Shown: positions 1-12,819 of the stretch, piece by piece | How the letters are laid out: each line of letters opens with the position of its first letter | How positions within the stretch are numbered: position 1 is the first letter of the stretch | Assembly: GCA_963585895.1 (NCBI GenBank) | Contig: OY757939.1 | Location: forward strand, 40,496,589 to 40,560,588 | Source: Sepioteuthis lessoniana | Lineage: Eukaryota > Mollusca > Cephalopoda > Myopsida > Loliginidae | DNA: 64,000 bases | Direction of reading: 5' to 3' | Translations under genes and position numbers: made by a program | Notes under the pieces: model-generated | Databases searched by the model: none | What the model saw: the letters and a program-made list of their open reading frames with translations, nothing else | Told to the model about the DNA's origin: nothing

Positions 1-92
1 CAAGATTATTACTGAAACTAGTAAAACTATGCTCCCTCTGGGTACAAGTATTGAAGTTTTAATAGAATAAAATATCATATTAAATTACAAAG

Positions 93-680
93 TTGGTTGT
101 TTGGGTTTTATGGTATATCAACCTTTGTATGTTATTTAACACCAAATCCATTTTTATACAAATTGTCAGTTCTATTTCAAACAATTTAGTTTAGCATGAG
201 TACACATTTTAATTGTCAAAAACTATTTCAAGCAAATCAGTTTAGTTGGTTGGTTGGGTGTTATGGCATATCAACCTTTGTAGGTTATTTAATGCCAAAT
301 CCATTTTTATGCAAAAACAATTCAGTTTAACATGAGTACATAGTTTAATTGTCAAAAACATTTCTATTTCAAGCTATTCAATTTAGCCAAACAGTTCTAA
401 ATTAGTATGCGGTTTCAATGTCAAAACAGTTCTATTTAGCATAAATACACAGTTTAATTGTCAAAAATATTTCTATTTCAAGCTATTCAGTTTAGTCAAA
501 TAGTTCTAATTCAAACAATTCAGTTTAGCATAAATACACTATGCATTCCCCAAAGCTCCAGCATTGCTGGAATCTCACTATCAGATTGTTTAGTGTTATA
601 TCCAGGGCACTCTTGGGGGGGGTGCAGTCGGTGTATTCTACAGTGGTGCAGTCGGTGTATTCTACAACCCTAGCTGACTG
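93..680 (-). mobile_element. M element copy 1 (head, minisatellite core, tail)
   Basis: Dispersed composite repeat read on the minus strand. The tail lies at about 110-155 and again at 237-305 (motif ggcatatcaacctttgtagg followed by ttatttaatgcc). The core (about 150-540) holds degenerate tandem units of roughly 45-60 bp built on the motifs aattcagtttagcat and tttaattgtcaaaaac. The head (about 545-675) carries the CAAAGCTCCAGCATTGCTGG and GGTGTATTCTACA blocks found in all other M copies here. It has no coding capacity. The same core type occurs in the copy at 63.1-63.85 kb. The family name M is mine, and I do not know its formal classification. Confidence 0.6.
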
Positions 681-867
681 GGCAATAAATTACAAAGACT
701 AGATAAGAAAGCATATAAAAAGGAACACTATTACTATTATCTTAATTTATTTCTATGTATAATTGTACATAATATTGCTTTTTATATGTTTGAGAATAAA
801 TTAATAACGCCAAATAATTTTTTATTAAATCTGGTTTTATTAAAACACTTACACAAATTATCCACAC

Positions 868-868
868 C

Positions 869-902
<34 letters not shown>
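868..902. repeat. (TA)n microsatellite
   Basis: Uninterrupted TA dinucleotide run in AT-rich DNA. No gene is visible around it. Confidence 0.95.
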
Positions 903-904
<2 letters not shown>

Positions 905-1036
905 CTAAGAAATAAAGTTTTGCAAAGTACAACACAATACATGTTGCAGAATTTTAAACACATTGATAACATGGGCTGTTTTAGGCAAATTTAACTTACC
1001 TAGACTTAGAGACATCATTAATAAATGTGATGCTAA

Positions 1037-1307
1037 TTAAGATTAAATAAGGGGGTGTCCTCGTGGTGTAATGGTTAAAGCGATGAACTGTGAAATCGTA
1101 CTAAGCGAGTTTGTACTCCAGTCGCACTATTACGTTCACTTTCGGGCAAATACCCTTGGGAAAGGTATGAACCCCCTTATCTTCCCAGCTATGGGTTAAA
1201 TAGTACCACTACTGTTCTTCTAGGAGAATGCCTTTGGCATTAAATAACCTACAAAGGTTGATATGCCATTAAACAAAGAAACCAAACTAAACCTTAAGAT
1301 TAAATAA
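1037..1307 (+). mobile_element. SINE family C with 14-bp target-site duplication
   Basis: tRNA-derived SINE body at about 1,051-1,293. An A-box-like segment (gtggtgtaatggttaaag) is followed by a decayed B-box-like segment (gcgagtttgtactccagtcg), a tRNA-unrelated middle, and a tail ending ggcattaaataacc / aaaggttgatatgcc plus an A/C-rich run. The 14-bp direct repeat TTAAGATTAAATAA flanks it at 1,037-1,050 and 1,294-1,307, as expected for LINE-mediated retroposition. The tail matches that of the M elements. Confidence 0.8.
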
Positions 1308-1410
1308 TGATTATTTAACGATCATTGAGAATATGATGTAAATAGCTAAAGGGAATTGTGATGTCAGTGGTGATGTAGTTTCAGTTTCAGACATAAACTC
1401 CATTATATTA

Positions 1411-1642
1411 AGTAAGTAAAGTTGGTGCCCATAGTTGAGGGCTCCCTTTTCAATTGCTACTACACCCTGAAGTGTAGGGGAGGACACTACTCCTTTCCCT
1501 GGATTGCTCCACTTTACCCTCGATATGTATCTTATATTGTTGAGTGTTAAGCAAGGAGGTATCAAGTACCATTTTTAAAGTCTTTGGTATGCGCAACCTG
1601 GGATTGAACCCAGGTCCCCCGGACCATTGGCGAACACTCTAA
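1411..1642 (-). mobile_element. SINE family A, truncated
   Basis: On the minus strand a tRNA-like head with B box GGTTCAATCCC precedes a body that ends at cgaccatagtcgagggt-type sequence and a taagtaag-type 3' end. This copy lacks the A-box end: homology stops after cgaacactctaa near 1,642. Related copies occur at 3.8, 15.9, 42.9, 45.5, 46.4, 49.6 and 61.5 kb. Confidence 0.75.
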
Positions 1643-1649
1643 GTATGTA

Positions 1650-2206
1650 ACAATTAATATAAGACAAAATTAGTCATTTTTGTTCTATCAAATCTTATTG
1701 TTATATTGTATCATTATTGTTTATTTTTACAAGACCATTTTAATAACTCATTCTAATATGCACAAATAGATTTCAGTTCTCATTCTTTTCTCGTCTAATC
1801 AACATTTTTGTTTATTTTTTTTTTTTAACTTCTCCCCATTCAAAAGTTGAAATTTATATTTGATATGAATTTGGAATTAAATAGCCATCAAAGATTTTAT
1901 ATCCTACTTAAGATTTAAGTTCTTTCATGAGCTTAGAAATCAAATGTTAATTCAATGATATCAACTTTGAATCGACTTGATAAAACAATGTACTTATTTA
2001 TTTAAAAAGAAACAAATTTTTTAAAAATTTTCATTTATTCATTTTTTTTTTTTTTTTTTTTTTTTTGTCAAAGTTTTCTGCTATTTCCTATGACTGAAAA
2101 TGAAGGATCAACATTTTTTTAAGGGCTGTTTTTTTCTCAAATAGAGCTATGAATCAATTTATGCAAAGAAAAAGATCATCTTATTAAATTTTTACTTTGT
2201 GTGACT

Positions 2207-2244
<38 letters not shown>

Positions 2245-2958
2245 ATTTTACGGTAGTAATTCATTCCTGGAGAGACGACTCATATTGAAAAAGACTTAAG
2301 TTAAATTTACTTTACACGAGGCTAAACCACAAATAACCATTCCCAGTTCTGTATTTTATTTATAGATACATTTTTAATAATAAATGGTTAATAAGAATCT
2401 ATTTTAAGCTTACAAACATTTAAATTTTAGTTTTTAATATAATACAGAAAAAAAAGTAATCTGAATTTACAAATACAGGTATGTATATACTTGTAAATGT
2501 AGATTTTTACAATTTGCCAATCTTTGCAGTACATCATGGACTCTTTATTCATGAATGTGATTTGCTTTAAGCCATTATAAAATAAAATGATTTTGTAAGG
2601 TTAAATAACAAATACGATTATTAAAATTATTTTGTGATAATATAAAATAAACTAATTTATGTTAAATTTACAAATATTTTTTATTTACATTGCAGATGTA
2701 GATGTCAGGCTCATTCCAAAAGATTTAGCAATCGATATAATCTTAATTTTATATATTTTTCATTCTTATTTATTGTATCGTAACATGATTTTATGTGCTT
2801 TTAACATTTTTCTAGTGATATTACGAATTCAATATTTGTGGTGGACAGATGTAAAGTTGAATAAGATGACTTAAGCTTGATTTTTATTTTTCCATATATT
2901 TTTCTTAACAAACCACATATAATTGAGGATGACTTAACTTGAAACAATTAGACCTGAG

Positions 2959-2997
<39 letters not shown>

Positions 2998-3270
2998 CAC
3001 ACTCACACAGTATATTTTTAGCTTAAAATAAGATAATAAAACAGAATAAAAATTCTCACCTGAGGATTGATAATGTGAAATTCTGAGTCGTGAGTTTTTA
3101 TTTTATGCTTGAGATATGTTGCAATATTGCTCAGCATTTTGTGCATTGAGCACTCTTAAGATTTTATAGCTAAAAATGCTTTTAGCATTAAATTTTAATC
3201 ATAAATGTATGTGTGAATATTATTTAAATAGTTGTCTTTCTTTTTTTAACATAATTTTCAAGTATATCTT
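1650..3270. other. AT-rich DNA without a visible gene
   Basis: Holds a poly-T run at about 2,041-2,066, a (TA)n tract at 2,208-2,240 and a mixed (GT)n(TA)n(CA)n tract at about 2,959-3,006. ORFs here are short and low-complexity, and I see no conserved protein motif. Confidence 0.6.
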
Positions 3271-3284
3271 TTTAATGTAATAAA

Positions 3285-3480
3285 TACTTAAAGTCTGTCT
3301 AAGACATCTGTGAAGCCCAATGTCAAGTCATATCCTCTTTATAAAATTACTATAAATAAATACTCTATAATTAGCATTTAACAGTTATCCCCCTTGGGAA
3401 ATTAGGATCAGGGTCAGTGTGAAAGATGACCTCACACTATTATTATTAATTTGGACATGGTTTTATTTTCTTAGGGTATT
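3285..3480 (+). repeat. Old dispersed repeat, copy 1
   Basis: A stretch with gtcaagtcatatcctcttta, then taaataaatactctataatt, then agttatcccccttgggaaat recurs in diverged form at about 9,030-9,230 and in part at 9,450-9,560 (gagttatctcctttgaaaaa). The order of blocks is conserved while the sequence is heavily mutated, consistent with an old interspersed repeat of unknown class. Confidence 0.45.
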
Positions 3481-3797
3481 TTGAAATTATTGTGCTGGCA
3501 AAACTTGCTACTATGTGCCATTGTTATTGCATTGCAGTAACGTACATGCAAAGATAGGATAACTATGATATTGATTTAGATTTAAAACCTGAAGTTTGTG
3601 TGTTTTCCAAAGTGACCTTATGATTGTCTTTGACTTGTTGGTGGAGTTTAGAATATGCTGATTGTATTCCTTTTTGCTGGGGTAAGACCCTCCCACAAAG
3701 GGATGGCTTTAATATGACACAAAACTGTATTCAGTTGAAAGAATTCAATTCTTGAAGAATTGATGAAAACAACTTTGAAGATCATGGTAATTTTTGT

Positions 3798-4050
3798 AGT
3801 TGGCGACTGTTGTCGAGGGTAACCCAAAGGCTCCCTTTTCGATAGCTACTACACCAAGGTGTAGGGGAGGGCGCTACTCCTTTCCCTGGGTTACTCCACT
3901 TTACCCTTGATTCTTACCTTATAATGCTGAGTGTTAAGCAAGGTAGCATCAAGTACCATTTTTTGAGTCTTTGGTATGACTCGACCTGGGATTGAACCCA
4001 GGTTTCCCAGGCCATTGGCGAACACTCTAACCATTATGCCAATGTCCGGT
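3798..4050 (-). mobile_element. SINE family A, near full length
   Basis: Minus-strand SINE with A-box-like (ttggcataatggttagagtg) and B-box (GGTTCAATCCC) segments at the 4,050 end and the family body towards 3,798. It has a full tRNA-like head, unlike the copy at 1.4 kb. Confidence 0.8.
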
Positions 4051-4957
4051 AATAATCACTTTAAATAAACTAGTCATAATTGATCAGCAACAATCATGGA
4101 GTTGCCTTCGTCTTTTGTTTTAGTTTAGTCAAATTGTGACAAGATGAATAACTCAAAATTGGTATATCATTGTGCCATTAGAATTGCAGCTTAAAGATAT
4201 GAACTATTTAAATTATAATACTCTTAGTTATTTTAAATGCTAAAATTTAATGCTAAAATACTGACATCTGCAAATGTTATGTAGTTACTCCTGCTGATGG
4301 TTTTAATTTTAAGCCTTTCATTGGATGAAAGGAGTGGAGGTCAAGTGTTGATCATACCCAATTGACAAAATAGAAAATAATTGAAAAATAGACAATCTTT
4401 ACTTTCTTTATAGATTTGAGAAGTGGTTGCTGGAAAATTGTTCTTGTATATGACAAACCACTTTGAAGATTATCATTTGAATTAATTTTTTGAAATAATT
4501 TATCATTTATTAATGATACAAAATTTATAGATCTTCATTCCACAATGCGATTGTAGATTATTTTTCTGTATGATACAGATTTTTTGTTAATCCTATATGA
4601 CAATTTAAAATCATAGTTAAATAGATTTTTTGATGCTACATTGTAGTTTTTTTTTAAATCCTATATTATATAGATTTGTTTATTGTATATTATAAAATAG
4701 ATATTTTTAATCCAATATTACATAGTATGTTTTAATTCTTATTTTATCTTTTTATATTTATATATAGGGCCCATTTTAGGCCAATTAGATGTGTTCAAAC
4801 TGAAGCCTTCACACATGTGAAAGAAGCTTAGAAACACTTAAACTGATTTTAAAAAATGTCTACGGTCAACAACTTCACAAGAGCGACTAAATCATTTGGC
4901 AATGTTATCTACAGAAGATAACATTACAAAAACAATTGGCTTTAAAATGATTTTGAA

Positions 4958-5062
4958 GGGTAGAGAGTACCTCTAACAATTTTTTATTGGGTTTCACACT
5001 TCCTTTTTTATAGGGTAGAGGGCCTCACTAACAATTTTTAATTGGGCCCTGCACTTCTTAAT
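4958..5062 (+). repeat. Two-unit tandem duplication
   Basis: Two successive units of about 53 bp share agggtagag, acaatttttattgg-like sequence and cacttc. The second unit abuts a 5'-truncated SINE. Confidence 0.5.
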
Positions 5063-5065
5063 GCT

Positions 5066-5276
5066 AGACTGCAGCCTCAAAGTAAGTGAGTTCCCACTCT
5101 AGTCATATTTTTACATTTACTTTCTAATACCCTTGGGAAAGGTATGAACCCCCTTATTTTCCTAACTGTAGGCTAAATAGTATCACTGCTGTTCTTCTCC
5201 TGGAATGGCTTTGTCATTAAATAACCCATAAAGGCTGATACACTATTAAACCAAGAAACCAAACCAAACTAAACCT
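5066..5276 (+). mobile_element. SINE family C, 5'-truncated
   Basis: The copy starts within the tRNA-like region (gactgcagcctcaaagtaag), so the A box is missing. The middle (cccttgggaaaggtatgaac) and the tail with cattaaataacccataaagg and an aaaccaaacc-type end are present. 5' truncation is typical of target-primed insertion. Confidence 0.7.
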
Positions 5277-5439
5277 TATTTTTCCCTCATGGAAGAATCA
5301 ATTTGATTCAGGGTTTATGATATACAGCCATAATAGTATAAAGTTTGTGTTATAAAATAAACAATATTAAGTAAATATTTAGTTATGGTTTATTTGGGAA
5401 ATGTAAGGCTGATACGTTTCTACTTACATCAGATAAAAA

Positions 5440-5690
5440 GTGTGCTTAGTGTAATGGATATGGTTATAGGAAATGGAAACGATAAACAGTTCGGACTCTG
5501 GATGAGGCTATTTGCATTTCACTTCAGGCTAATGCCCTCGAGAAAGGTATAAAGCCTTCTGTTCTCCAGGGTAAATAGCTTAAGAAACCGGATTATAAGA
5601 AGAAAAATTCTGAATTTAAACCTGCTGAACTCCACTTAAAGATTGAACTTGTCTCATCCTTCCCGTGATTGAGAGTTTGGGCAAATCCAT
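5440..5690 (+). mobile_element. SINE family B, diverged
   Basis: Shares with the younger B copies at 44.2 and 56.6 kb the order: A-box-like tagtgtaatggatatgg, ataggaaatgg, catttcacttcaggctaatg, gaaaggtataaagcc, gggtaaatag, then ctgaatttaaacctgctgaa and a lysine-codon-like gattgaactt block. It is heavily mutated, so an old copy. Confidence 0.65.
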
Positions 5691-8589
5691 GCTTACATCA
5701 TATATATTCCGTTTAGGTGAGCAATATTTTATACAAATTATTTAAGAAATAATGATATGGCCAACTAGATCTTTTTTTTTTTTTTTTTTTAATCAAAAAC
5801 AGTTAATTTTGTAAAATCTGTGATACCCATGTGGTATAAATGATTATATTAACTATATCTGGATAATTATTTATGCTTTTTAATAGAGATGTCATAAAAT
5901 GAATTATAACGGCTGATTTTATGACATGAAAAAAGACATGAATATAAGGCACACAACTGTCAGAGATGATGTCATTCTGAAAACTTATGTTTGATTATAG
6001 ATTTATTGTTTTTAATGATTGATTTTATTAGTATTATAGCAAAATAATAGTTTAATATCAACTGATCATTAATTTTAAGATTTTTTTTTTGTGGTCAATC
6101 TTTCTTTTTTTTTTTTTTTTTCTGTAGCCAGCTTTTTTTTTTTCTTTTAGTCAGTCAACCTATGTTCTAAGAATGTATCATGGAATAAACGTTTATATCT
6201 GATAAAAGATAACCAACATTATATTTTCATATCTGTACAGGGCTTATGCAAAACTGTATATAAAAAGAAAAAATATATATCTTAGCAGCATTTTCTCTTT
6301 TAAACATGTTTTATCAAATAGGACAGACACTTTGTATCTGCCTATTTTATAGTTGATCTATTCAAAACAGATACACAACAAAAAAGTTTTAAACTCAAAA
6401 ATCCTAATTAGTTTCTGAGAACTTCTTCTTTTTATACAAAATTTCTCGTAGTTCTTTCATCTTTTGCTAATGTATAGAATCCTTTTTCACTACATATAAA
6501 CAGCCAACATTTAGCTTAACATGTGGAAAACATTGATCTGCCCAACAATTTATGAGCGTGAAAACATCTTTATATTAAATACTTCATATTAAAGTCGCTA
6601 TCTCATTCTGAATGTTACCATTTGATGGCTTCAGAGATTGACTTTGAATAGTCTCTGTTAGAGCCAAGGCTCAAGTTGAATATTCATGCAACAAAACGGA
6701 TCTCTGGACATTGATTTAAGCAATGATCCTTAAACTAACAAAGATATACAAAACTTCAGTATACTAACATCAACAGTGTGTAGCATCTTTCTAAAATGAT
6801 TTGTTAAAAAAAATGTTTTTTTAATTTACTTCCTTTGTTGTTTTTTTTTTGGGCGGGGGGTCAACGACTATAATTCCTTTTTTGACTTTTGATATTTTAG
6901 GTTTTATTCATATAATAAAGCATAAACAATTTTACATTTCTTTTCTGTATGTTATCCTCATGATATGCTGACAGCAAGGATTCTCTTGACTCTCTCTTAC
7001 CATCCCTCTCTATTGGCTATCTTACTTGGTAAGTCTTCTAGACGGCATGCAGTGTCTGAATGTAAGTTTTTGCTGGTTGGCCAACACTGGTGTGTTCGTG
7101 TGTTGGAGTCCACATGAGAATGTCACTTATGAGTAAATCCTTATTTCACTAGCAGTGTTCAGCATATCTTGCTTGGATGGTTTGTGTGATGGGAGGTAAA
7201 TGGCAGTACAGCTGCTTTTTCGTAGCGTACGGCTGTCCAGGATTTCTTCCAGATGGCACACATTACCTATATGTAGTTGCCAGTTTAATTTGGTGGGCTT
7301 AGAAGAATTATGATCAGCCTGCAAATCATTATTTGTAGTATTGACAATGGATTTGAATTCAGATTCTACTAGACCAGTTTCCCAAACCAAGTATAGTGTG
7401 TCCAGTCTGCCATTAATGTTTTACCCATAACTTGAGGGAGATGGAATTGTTCTTTTCATAACATTCTAATGGTACCAGAGGTTGGGAATAGATAAGTTAT
7501 TAAAAAAAAAGAAGTAGACAGAAGCAAGATGAATTGATAAAATTCAACATCTTGGTCATGGTGTAACAAGATATGCTTGATATTGCATCCCAAGTTGAAA
7601 ACTACAGTTAAACAAGTTTTTCTGTGGTCACCAGTTGTTAACCATCTTAGTGAGGGTCAGCTAGATGATGTCACCCATGCAAGGCAGAAGTGGAGATGAG
7701 GAGTTCTGTTAACCCTAATAAAAGACAATAGGATTTCTCAATTTGCCCTTTTTTGGTGGTTTGGCAACAAGGAAACAAGCATTTAAGTGGATGAGGAATG
7801 ATTCAAAGATAAGAGAAGAGCCAGTGCCAACTTGAACAAAGAAAGTTTCTCATTTTTTATGTCTGTTATTTGTTGTCACTTAGTTCCACAACCTCGAAGA
7901 TTAAACAGAGAGAATAAAGCAACAGAGGTTATAACGTTTATGGCTAGTTGTGATTTTTATGTTTCTTTTCTTCCCATCTGGTGATTAGCCATTACTGACA
8001 TAGTTGTCATTGGGGACTATGCTACAATTTCACTAAAGCATTAATATGAAATAAATGTAATGTTGGAATTTGAACTTAGCAATTTCATTTATCTTTGATG
8101 ATAACTGATCTCTTACTTATATATTTCCCATTCTGGTCTCAATTATTGGCATCCATAAAATTTCAATACATAATAAAGAATATTTCCTGAAAATTAGTGA
8201 AATAGCTTTGGTCTATTGACAACACATGGTTTATAAGGAACATCAAATAATCAAACAAGTTTATATAAATTTTGTTCTTTTTTTGTTTATTTCTGAAAAT
8301 AAAACCAAAAAATGAAAGGTTGCCAATGGTGATCAGGATTGTATAAGATAATGAAATAAAAAAAAAGTTGATGAAAATTTCAGATTTTAACCCAAAAGTT
8401 AAAAATGTAAATTATTTCTTTTAAAAAATTGGATTCAGATTTTTTTTTCCTTTTTTTTACTGATAAAATAAATATTTTTATCTTTTTTTAACGTTTAACA
8501 TAAAATACAAAGGAGACTACATAAAGTACTTTCTTAAGTTTATTTTTTACTTGTACCCTTCTTTTTACAAATATCGATATTTCTGAAAG
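5691..8589. other. AT-rich DNA, no recognisable gene
   Basis: Contains poly-T runs near 5,772, 6,104 and 6,840 and otherwise unique-looking AT-rich sequence. A minus-strand ORF of 87 codons at 7,127-7,390 matches no family I recognise and has no neighbouring exon-like signal that I can support. The base composition is less AT-extreme around 6,950-7,900, so an old transposon remnant is possible there. Confidence 0.5.
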
Positions 8590-8782
8590 GGAGGGGAAGT
8601 CTCTAAGGTTAAAGTGTTGAACTGCAGCCTCAAAGTAGGCGAGTTCAAACTCCAGTCATGCTATTATGTTCATTTTCAATTGAATACCTTTGGGAAAGGC
8701 ATGAATCCTCTTCTCACTCCATTTAAATACCACTGCTAATCTTCTACAAGTTGATATGCTATTGAACCAAAGCAACCAAACC
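8590..8782 (+). mobile_element. SINE family C, diverged
   Basis: Family-C order is conserved: aaggttaaagtgttgaactg, cagcctcaaagtaggcgagt, tcaaactccag, gggaaaggcatgaatcc and a tail with acaagttgatatgctatt and aaccaaagcaacc. The A box is degraded. Confidence 0.65.
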
Positions 8783-8999
8783 ATCCATATTTCTTTGTAC
8801 TACTATATCAAAGTTGTTTCAGAATACCCATTCTCTCGCTCTCTTAATTTTCCTCTTTTTTTTTTTTTTTTTTTGTTGGTGCGTGAATGAACCAATTGGT
8901 TTTATATTTGATAAGTTGTTAAATAAACATTAATATCTGATATCTTCTAAAGCAAGTACCCTTTTAAAATTTTAACTTAGGGTTTTTGTTTTTTTATAT

Positions 9000-9560
9000 A
9001 TACTAAATGGATGCCTTTGGCAGTCATTAAGCTCACTGTCAAGTAAAATCCTATTTATAGAGTTTATATAATCTTGCAAATAAATAAGAACTGCTCTATA
9101 ATAAACATTTACTAGTTATTTCTCTTTGCAAATTATAAAAGGTGAGTGCCAAGATGCCAAACTATTATTATTATTGTTAATTGCTTTTATTTGCTAACTT
9201 AGTGCCTTTTGCTAGTATTGCACTAAAAAAAAGAATTCACAATATGCCATTTTTGTTATTTTATGGTACCATACATACAAGATTATTCCAAATGTTATTT
9301 AACTGTAAACAAATGAAATATTTACATAACCTTGATGAGCTGAGGCAATATGTTCATTAGAATGTTTTACACATATGTTTCAAGCCTTCATAAAACACAC
9401 ACACAAACATATATACATATATAATTGCAAAGGAAAAAAGTATTATACAAAGAATGTTTGAGAGTTATCTCCTTTGAAAAATTATAATTATTGAGGTGAG
9501 TGTGAACAAAGACCCTTCCCTTTCACTCTTACTGTTATTTTGGAAATTGTTTTATTTATA
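9000..9560 (+). repeat. Old dispersed repeat, copies 2 and 3
   Basis: Block order matches 3,285-3,480: cactgtcaagtaaaatccta, aactgctctataataaacat, agttatttctctttgcaaat. A second partial copy follows at about 9,450-9,560. The long poly-AT stretches around make exact borders uncertain. Confidence 0.4.
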
Positions 9561-11670
9561 TTTAGAACTAATTTTGATTAATTACTAAATTCTCTAAATA
9601 GAGAATTTAATGTTATTGCAATTAAGAAAAATCTCCCTATGATGTAATATTTTTGTTGTTCTACAGTAACATGCATTCAAAAATCAGATCATTACAAAAT
9701 AATATTATTACAACTCTTATTTAACTGTAAATAAATTAAATATTGGTTGCTTAATTTTAGTCTTTATTTTGACAGATAAAATAATGCCCAATAATGTTAA
9801 TATAAAATATGTTTCAAGCATTTATAACAACACTATATCTACATTCATATATAAAAAATAAACAAGTTGTAATTGTCTATTGAAAGTGCCTATTTACCAA
9901 ATTAAAACTGTTTTGCAAGATATTTTGTATTATGACTCAATAAAAAATATATTTTTGCTGCATCTTTAAGGTCATCAGTGATGGATGTTTTTTAATATAG
10001 TTTTTAAACCACAAATATGTACTATACATAAGGTATTTAACCAAAATTATACTTGGAATTTATTTTTAAATATTTGTCATCCAAATTTGATGAAATGAAA
10101 ACTTGGGAATCATAGTGTTATCAAGCTGAATTTCTTTAACTATTTTTACAACTAATTACAACCAAAAGGGAACATTTTCACCTTAAATAATATTAAATCA
10201 TTTATCAAATTTGTGCTAATTAGCACACTAATTCTTTTGATGGTTGAAGTTAAAGTGAAAATTATTATAACTACTTTTTACATTTTTCTTTTTAGAATGT
10301 CATTTAACATTAGTTACATGTGCTGCCAAAAATGACAGTTTTAATGATATAAAGATTTTGATTGTAGTGTGATTCAATCTAAAATAATTAGAAAAGTTTA
10401 TTATGGTTCAATTGTAAGGTAATGAGTGAGACTTACTACAATAGTACTATAGTGAGTTCAATTGTTAATCTCTATAACAAGTTAACCTATTTGAATCTTG
10501 TAAATGTTGTTTTGAAGGGAAGTAATTTGATATTAGTTATCTCCCTTGAAATTTTGATTTGGGGTATGATAATATACAAATACAACTGACATTTTTTAAA
10601 TAGTAGATTGAAATATCACAATGGAATTTTATTATTAAGTATTGTCATTTTTAAAAATAATTTTTGTAACATAATAAATGAAAAATAGCAACAAAACCCA
10701 GTTCCCAATTTTTGGCATCATAAAAACGATTTGATATCAAAAATGAAACTTTATAAGCTGTAAGATTATGACTTTTATTATATTCATTTACATTCCATTT
10801 CAACAGAAATTAAAAAAAAAGAATGCTTTGACATCATTTTTGTTAGAGTACCTTATTTTACTTTTTTAAACAACTTTTTTCCTGATTTTTAGAATCCTAA
10901 GTAGTTCATATACCTGCTGTTTTATCTTGTCAATAAAATGTCCTTGGCAATATTTACTTACTGATATTTAAGTAAATGTTAAATTTACTTGAATCAAAGA
11001 CTTCTCAATGTTGTAACTTGTTAGAAAATTATTGAATTTGACAATACTTCCATTGTCATGTCAATAAAACATTTTAAAATTATTTTTGTAAAAAAACTGC
11101 ATATTTTTCAATTGTGCATCCTCTCTGATAAATTTCCAAAAGTGTAAAACATTGCTTTCTTAAAAGAACACTTTATTTTGATTTTTTAAAAAAAATATAA
11201 TTATAACCCCACCCTCACCAACCTGGTGCTTTCAATAAAACTTTGAACCTTCCTCCACCCATGCCTACAATCCATTACCTATTGACTCAGCCTGCAAGTT
11301 TTATATTAAAAAAAATTAACACAAAGATATTGACTGAAATACTGACATTAAATAATATATGAGAATTGTTTCTTTGTGAATCAGTTGTTGAAATATGAAG
11401 TGTTCTTTTTTCTTTCTTTTTCCTGCTGCTGTCACTGCTGCCTTCCCACTCATTAAGCCTTTTTTTTCTCTATAAGGCCACTAAAATGTGCAATGAAAAC
11501 AAAACATTGCAATCCTACTTCATTGTTTTTTTTTATCTCTCCAAATATGTATTTTCTCTGTTATATATTCAAATCTATATTTCTTACAATAAACTATTCT
11601 CTCCCAGTTTTTATTTATCCTTTTTCCTCTTGTTTTTACCATTTAATAATTGTTTAACACAAAATTTGAA
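9561..11670. other. AT-rich DNA, no recognisable gene
   Basis: Very AT-rich. No ORF has recognisable motifs, and no RNA-gene boxes could be supported by eye. Short blocks such as gttatctcccttgaaattt at about 10,537 hint at further copies of the old repeat seen at 3.3 and 9.0 kb. Confidence 0.5.
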
Positions 11671-11671
11671 A

Positions 11672-12085
11672 GCCCAGTCAACTGGGTCTGTAGAATACAC
11701 GGACTGCAATTCTGCAGAGGGGTAAGGCATCCCCACCAACGAGTGTCTTGGATATGACATTAAACAGTCTGATGGCTAGAAGATTTGAGGAATGCAGAGT
11801 ATCCCTTCATTGCCATTGCTCCCAGGTTCACTCTGGCCTGGAGTGGTAGCACTTGATAGGGTCCTATCTATGGGTCAAATTGAACAAACTGTATGCAAAC
11901 AAATGACTGATGTTAGATTGCGACTGTTATATAGCAATACTTGAAATCATTTAACTGTGTACAAAAAAGAGCTCAGGTTCATTTAAGAATGTTATCTACA
12001 AAATGTGTTTACAAAATGTATTTTAAAAATGTATACAGGATTTGACATTAAATAACCTACAATGGCAGATATACTGCCAAACGAA
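11672..12085 (+). mobile_element. M element copy 2, left of the satellite
   Basis: Plus-strand M copy. Head: gtctgtagaatacacggact, ctgcagaggggtaagg, ccaccaacgagtgtcttgga, tgacattaaacagtctgatg, tcccaggttcactctggcct and gggtcctatctatgggtcaa. The core is short but holds two satellite-like motifs, aaactgtatgcaaacaaatg and tacttgaaatcatttaactg. The tail (gacattaaataacctacaat, gatatactgcc) ends near 12,085. It lies only about 170 bp upstream of the satellite's left edge. Confidence 0.65.
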
Positions 12086-12224
12086 ACAAAATTTGATTTA
12101 TTGATTTTGATGGCATGTCAACCCTTTGTGTTATTTTATGGAGTGGTTTGAAAATCACATTAATTCTTACATTATTGTGCAGTTGTTTCTTAAGAGTTTT
12201 TTTACACACAAAAATATGTAATAT

Positions 12225-12256
12225 CTCCCAACTGTAAATTATTAATAATAAGAATA
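12225..12256 (+). repeat. Left-most satellite remnant, 5' side of the LTR insertion
   Basis: The sequence ending attaataataagaata resembles the part of the 87-bp monomer that ends ttgtattaagaata. The monomer continues (gttacttaaagctttg) immediately after the LTR element, at 15,854. The LTR element therefore appears to interrupt one diverged monomer. Confidence 0.55.
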
Positions 12257-12803
12257 TGTAACACTATGTAGGTGGCCCGCCAAGCAGACGATTCCTTTGT
12301 CTGTTTTGGCGCAAAACCAGACAAAGGGTTTTGGACTTGAGATCTTGCCGTGTCTGGAAGTGGTAACGGGACGCGAGAAGAGAGTTGGTTGGACAAAGGA
12401 GCTGACAGAGAGTTGGCGACAGGATATGGACAAGGGCAGTCGACACCAGAGCAGAGAGGCAAGTCAGCATGAGATGGGGTCCAGCGACAGTGAAGAAGAT
12501 CGAGTCAAGATGAGTCAGCATTCCAGTTGCTTTGTAGAATTTTCGCTTGTAACCCATGCTAACGTTAGTCTATATATGCTATCAGGGATGCAAAGTGTTG
12601 CATAACTCTCCTTCTGCTCTTGCGTTAACCCCAAGTGTTTGTTCGTTTGTTCTCTTTCCTCCCACTCCCTCGATTGTATTTGATGTAGTGGTAAGAAATG
12701 TGCGTTACCCCTATCGGGACCACAAGTTGATCACCGGCCGTAAAGAAGTGAAATGGTTAGAAAAGTTGATGTAACATGTGGGGGCCGAAGCGGTAACGTC
12801 ACA
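12257..12803 (+). repeat. Left LTR
   Basis: 547 bp, starting TGTAACACTATGTAGGTGG and ending GAAGCGGTAACGTCACA. A TATA-like gtctatatatgc lies near 12,570. It carries about 100 bp (ccttctgctcttgcgttaac through tgcgttacccc) that the right LTR lacks, plus a short extra block near 12,490-12,515. Confidence 0.85.
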
Positions 12804-12819
12804 ATGGTGCCGTGGCCAG

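Noticed and set aside
7127-7390. Minus-strand ORF of 87 codons
   Set aside because: I could not match it to a family and it has no supporting splice or promoter context; too short to call.
12202-12605. ORFs on both strands near 12.3 kb and again at 15.3-15.7 kb
   Set aside because: They lie in the LTRs and are duplicated because the LTRs are duplicated; no coding motif.
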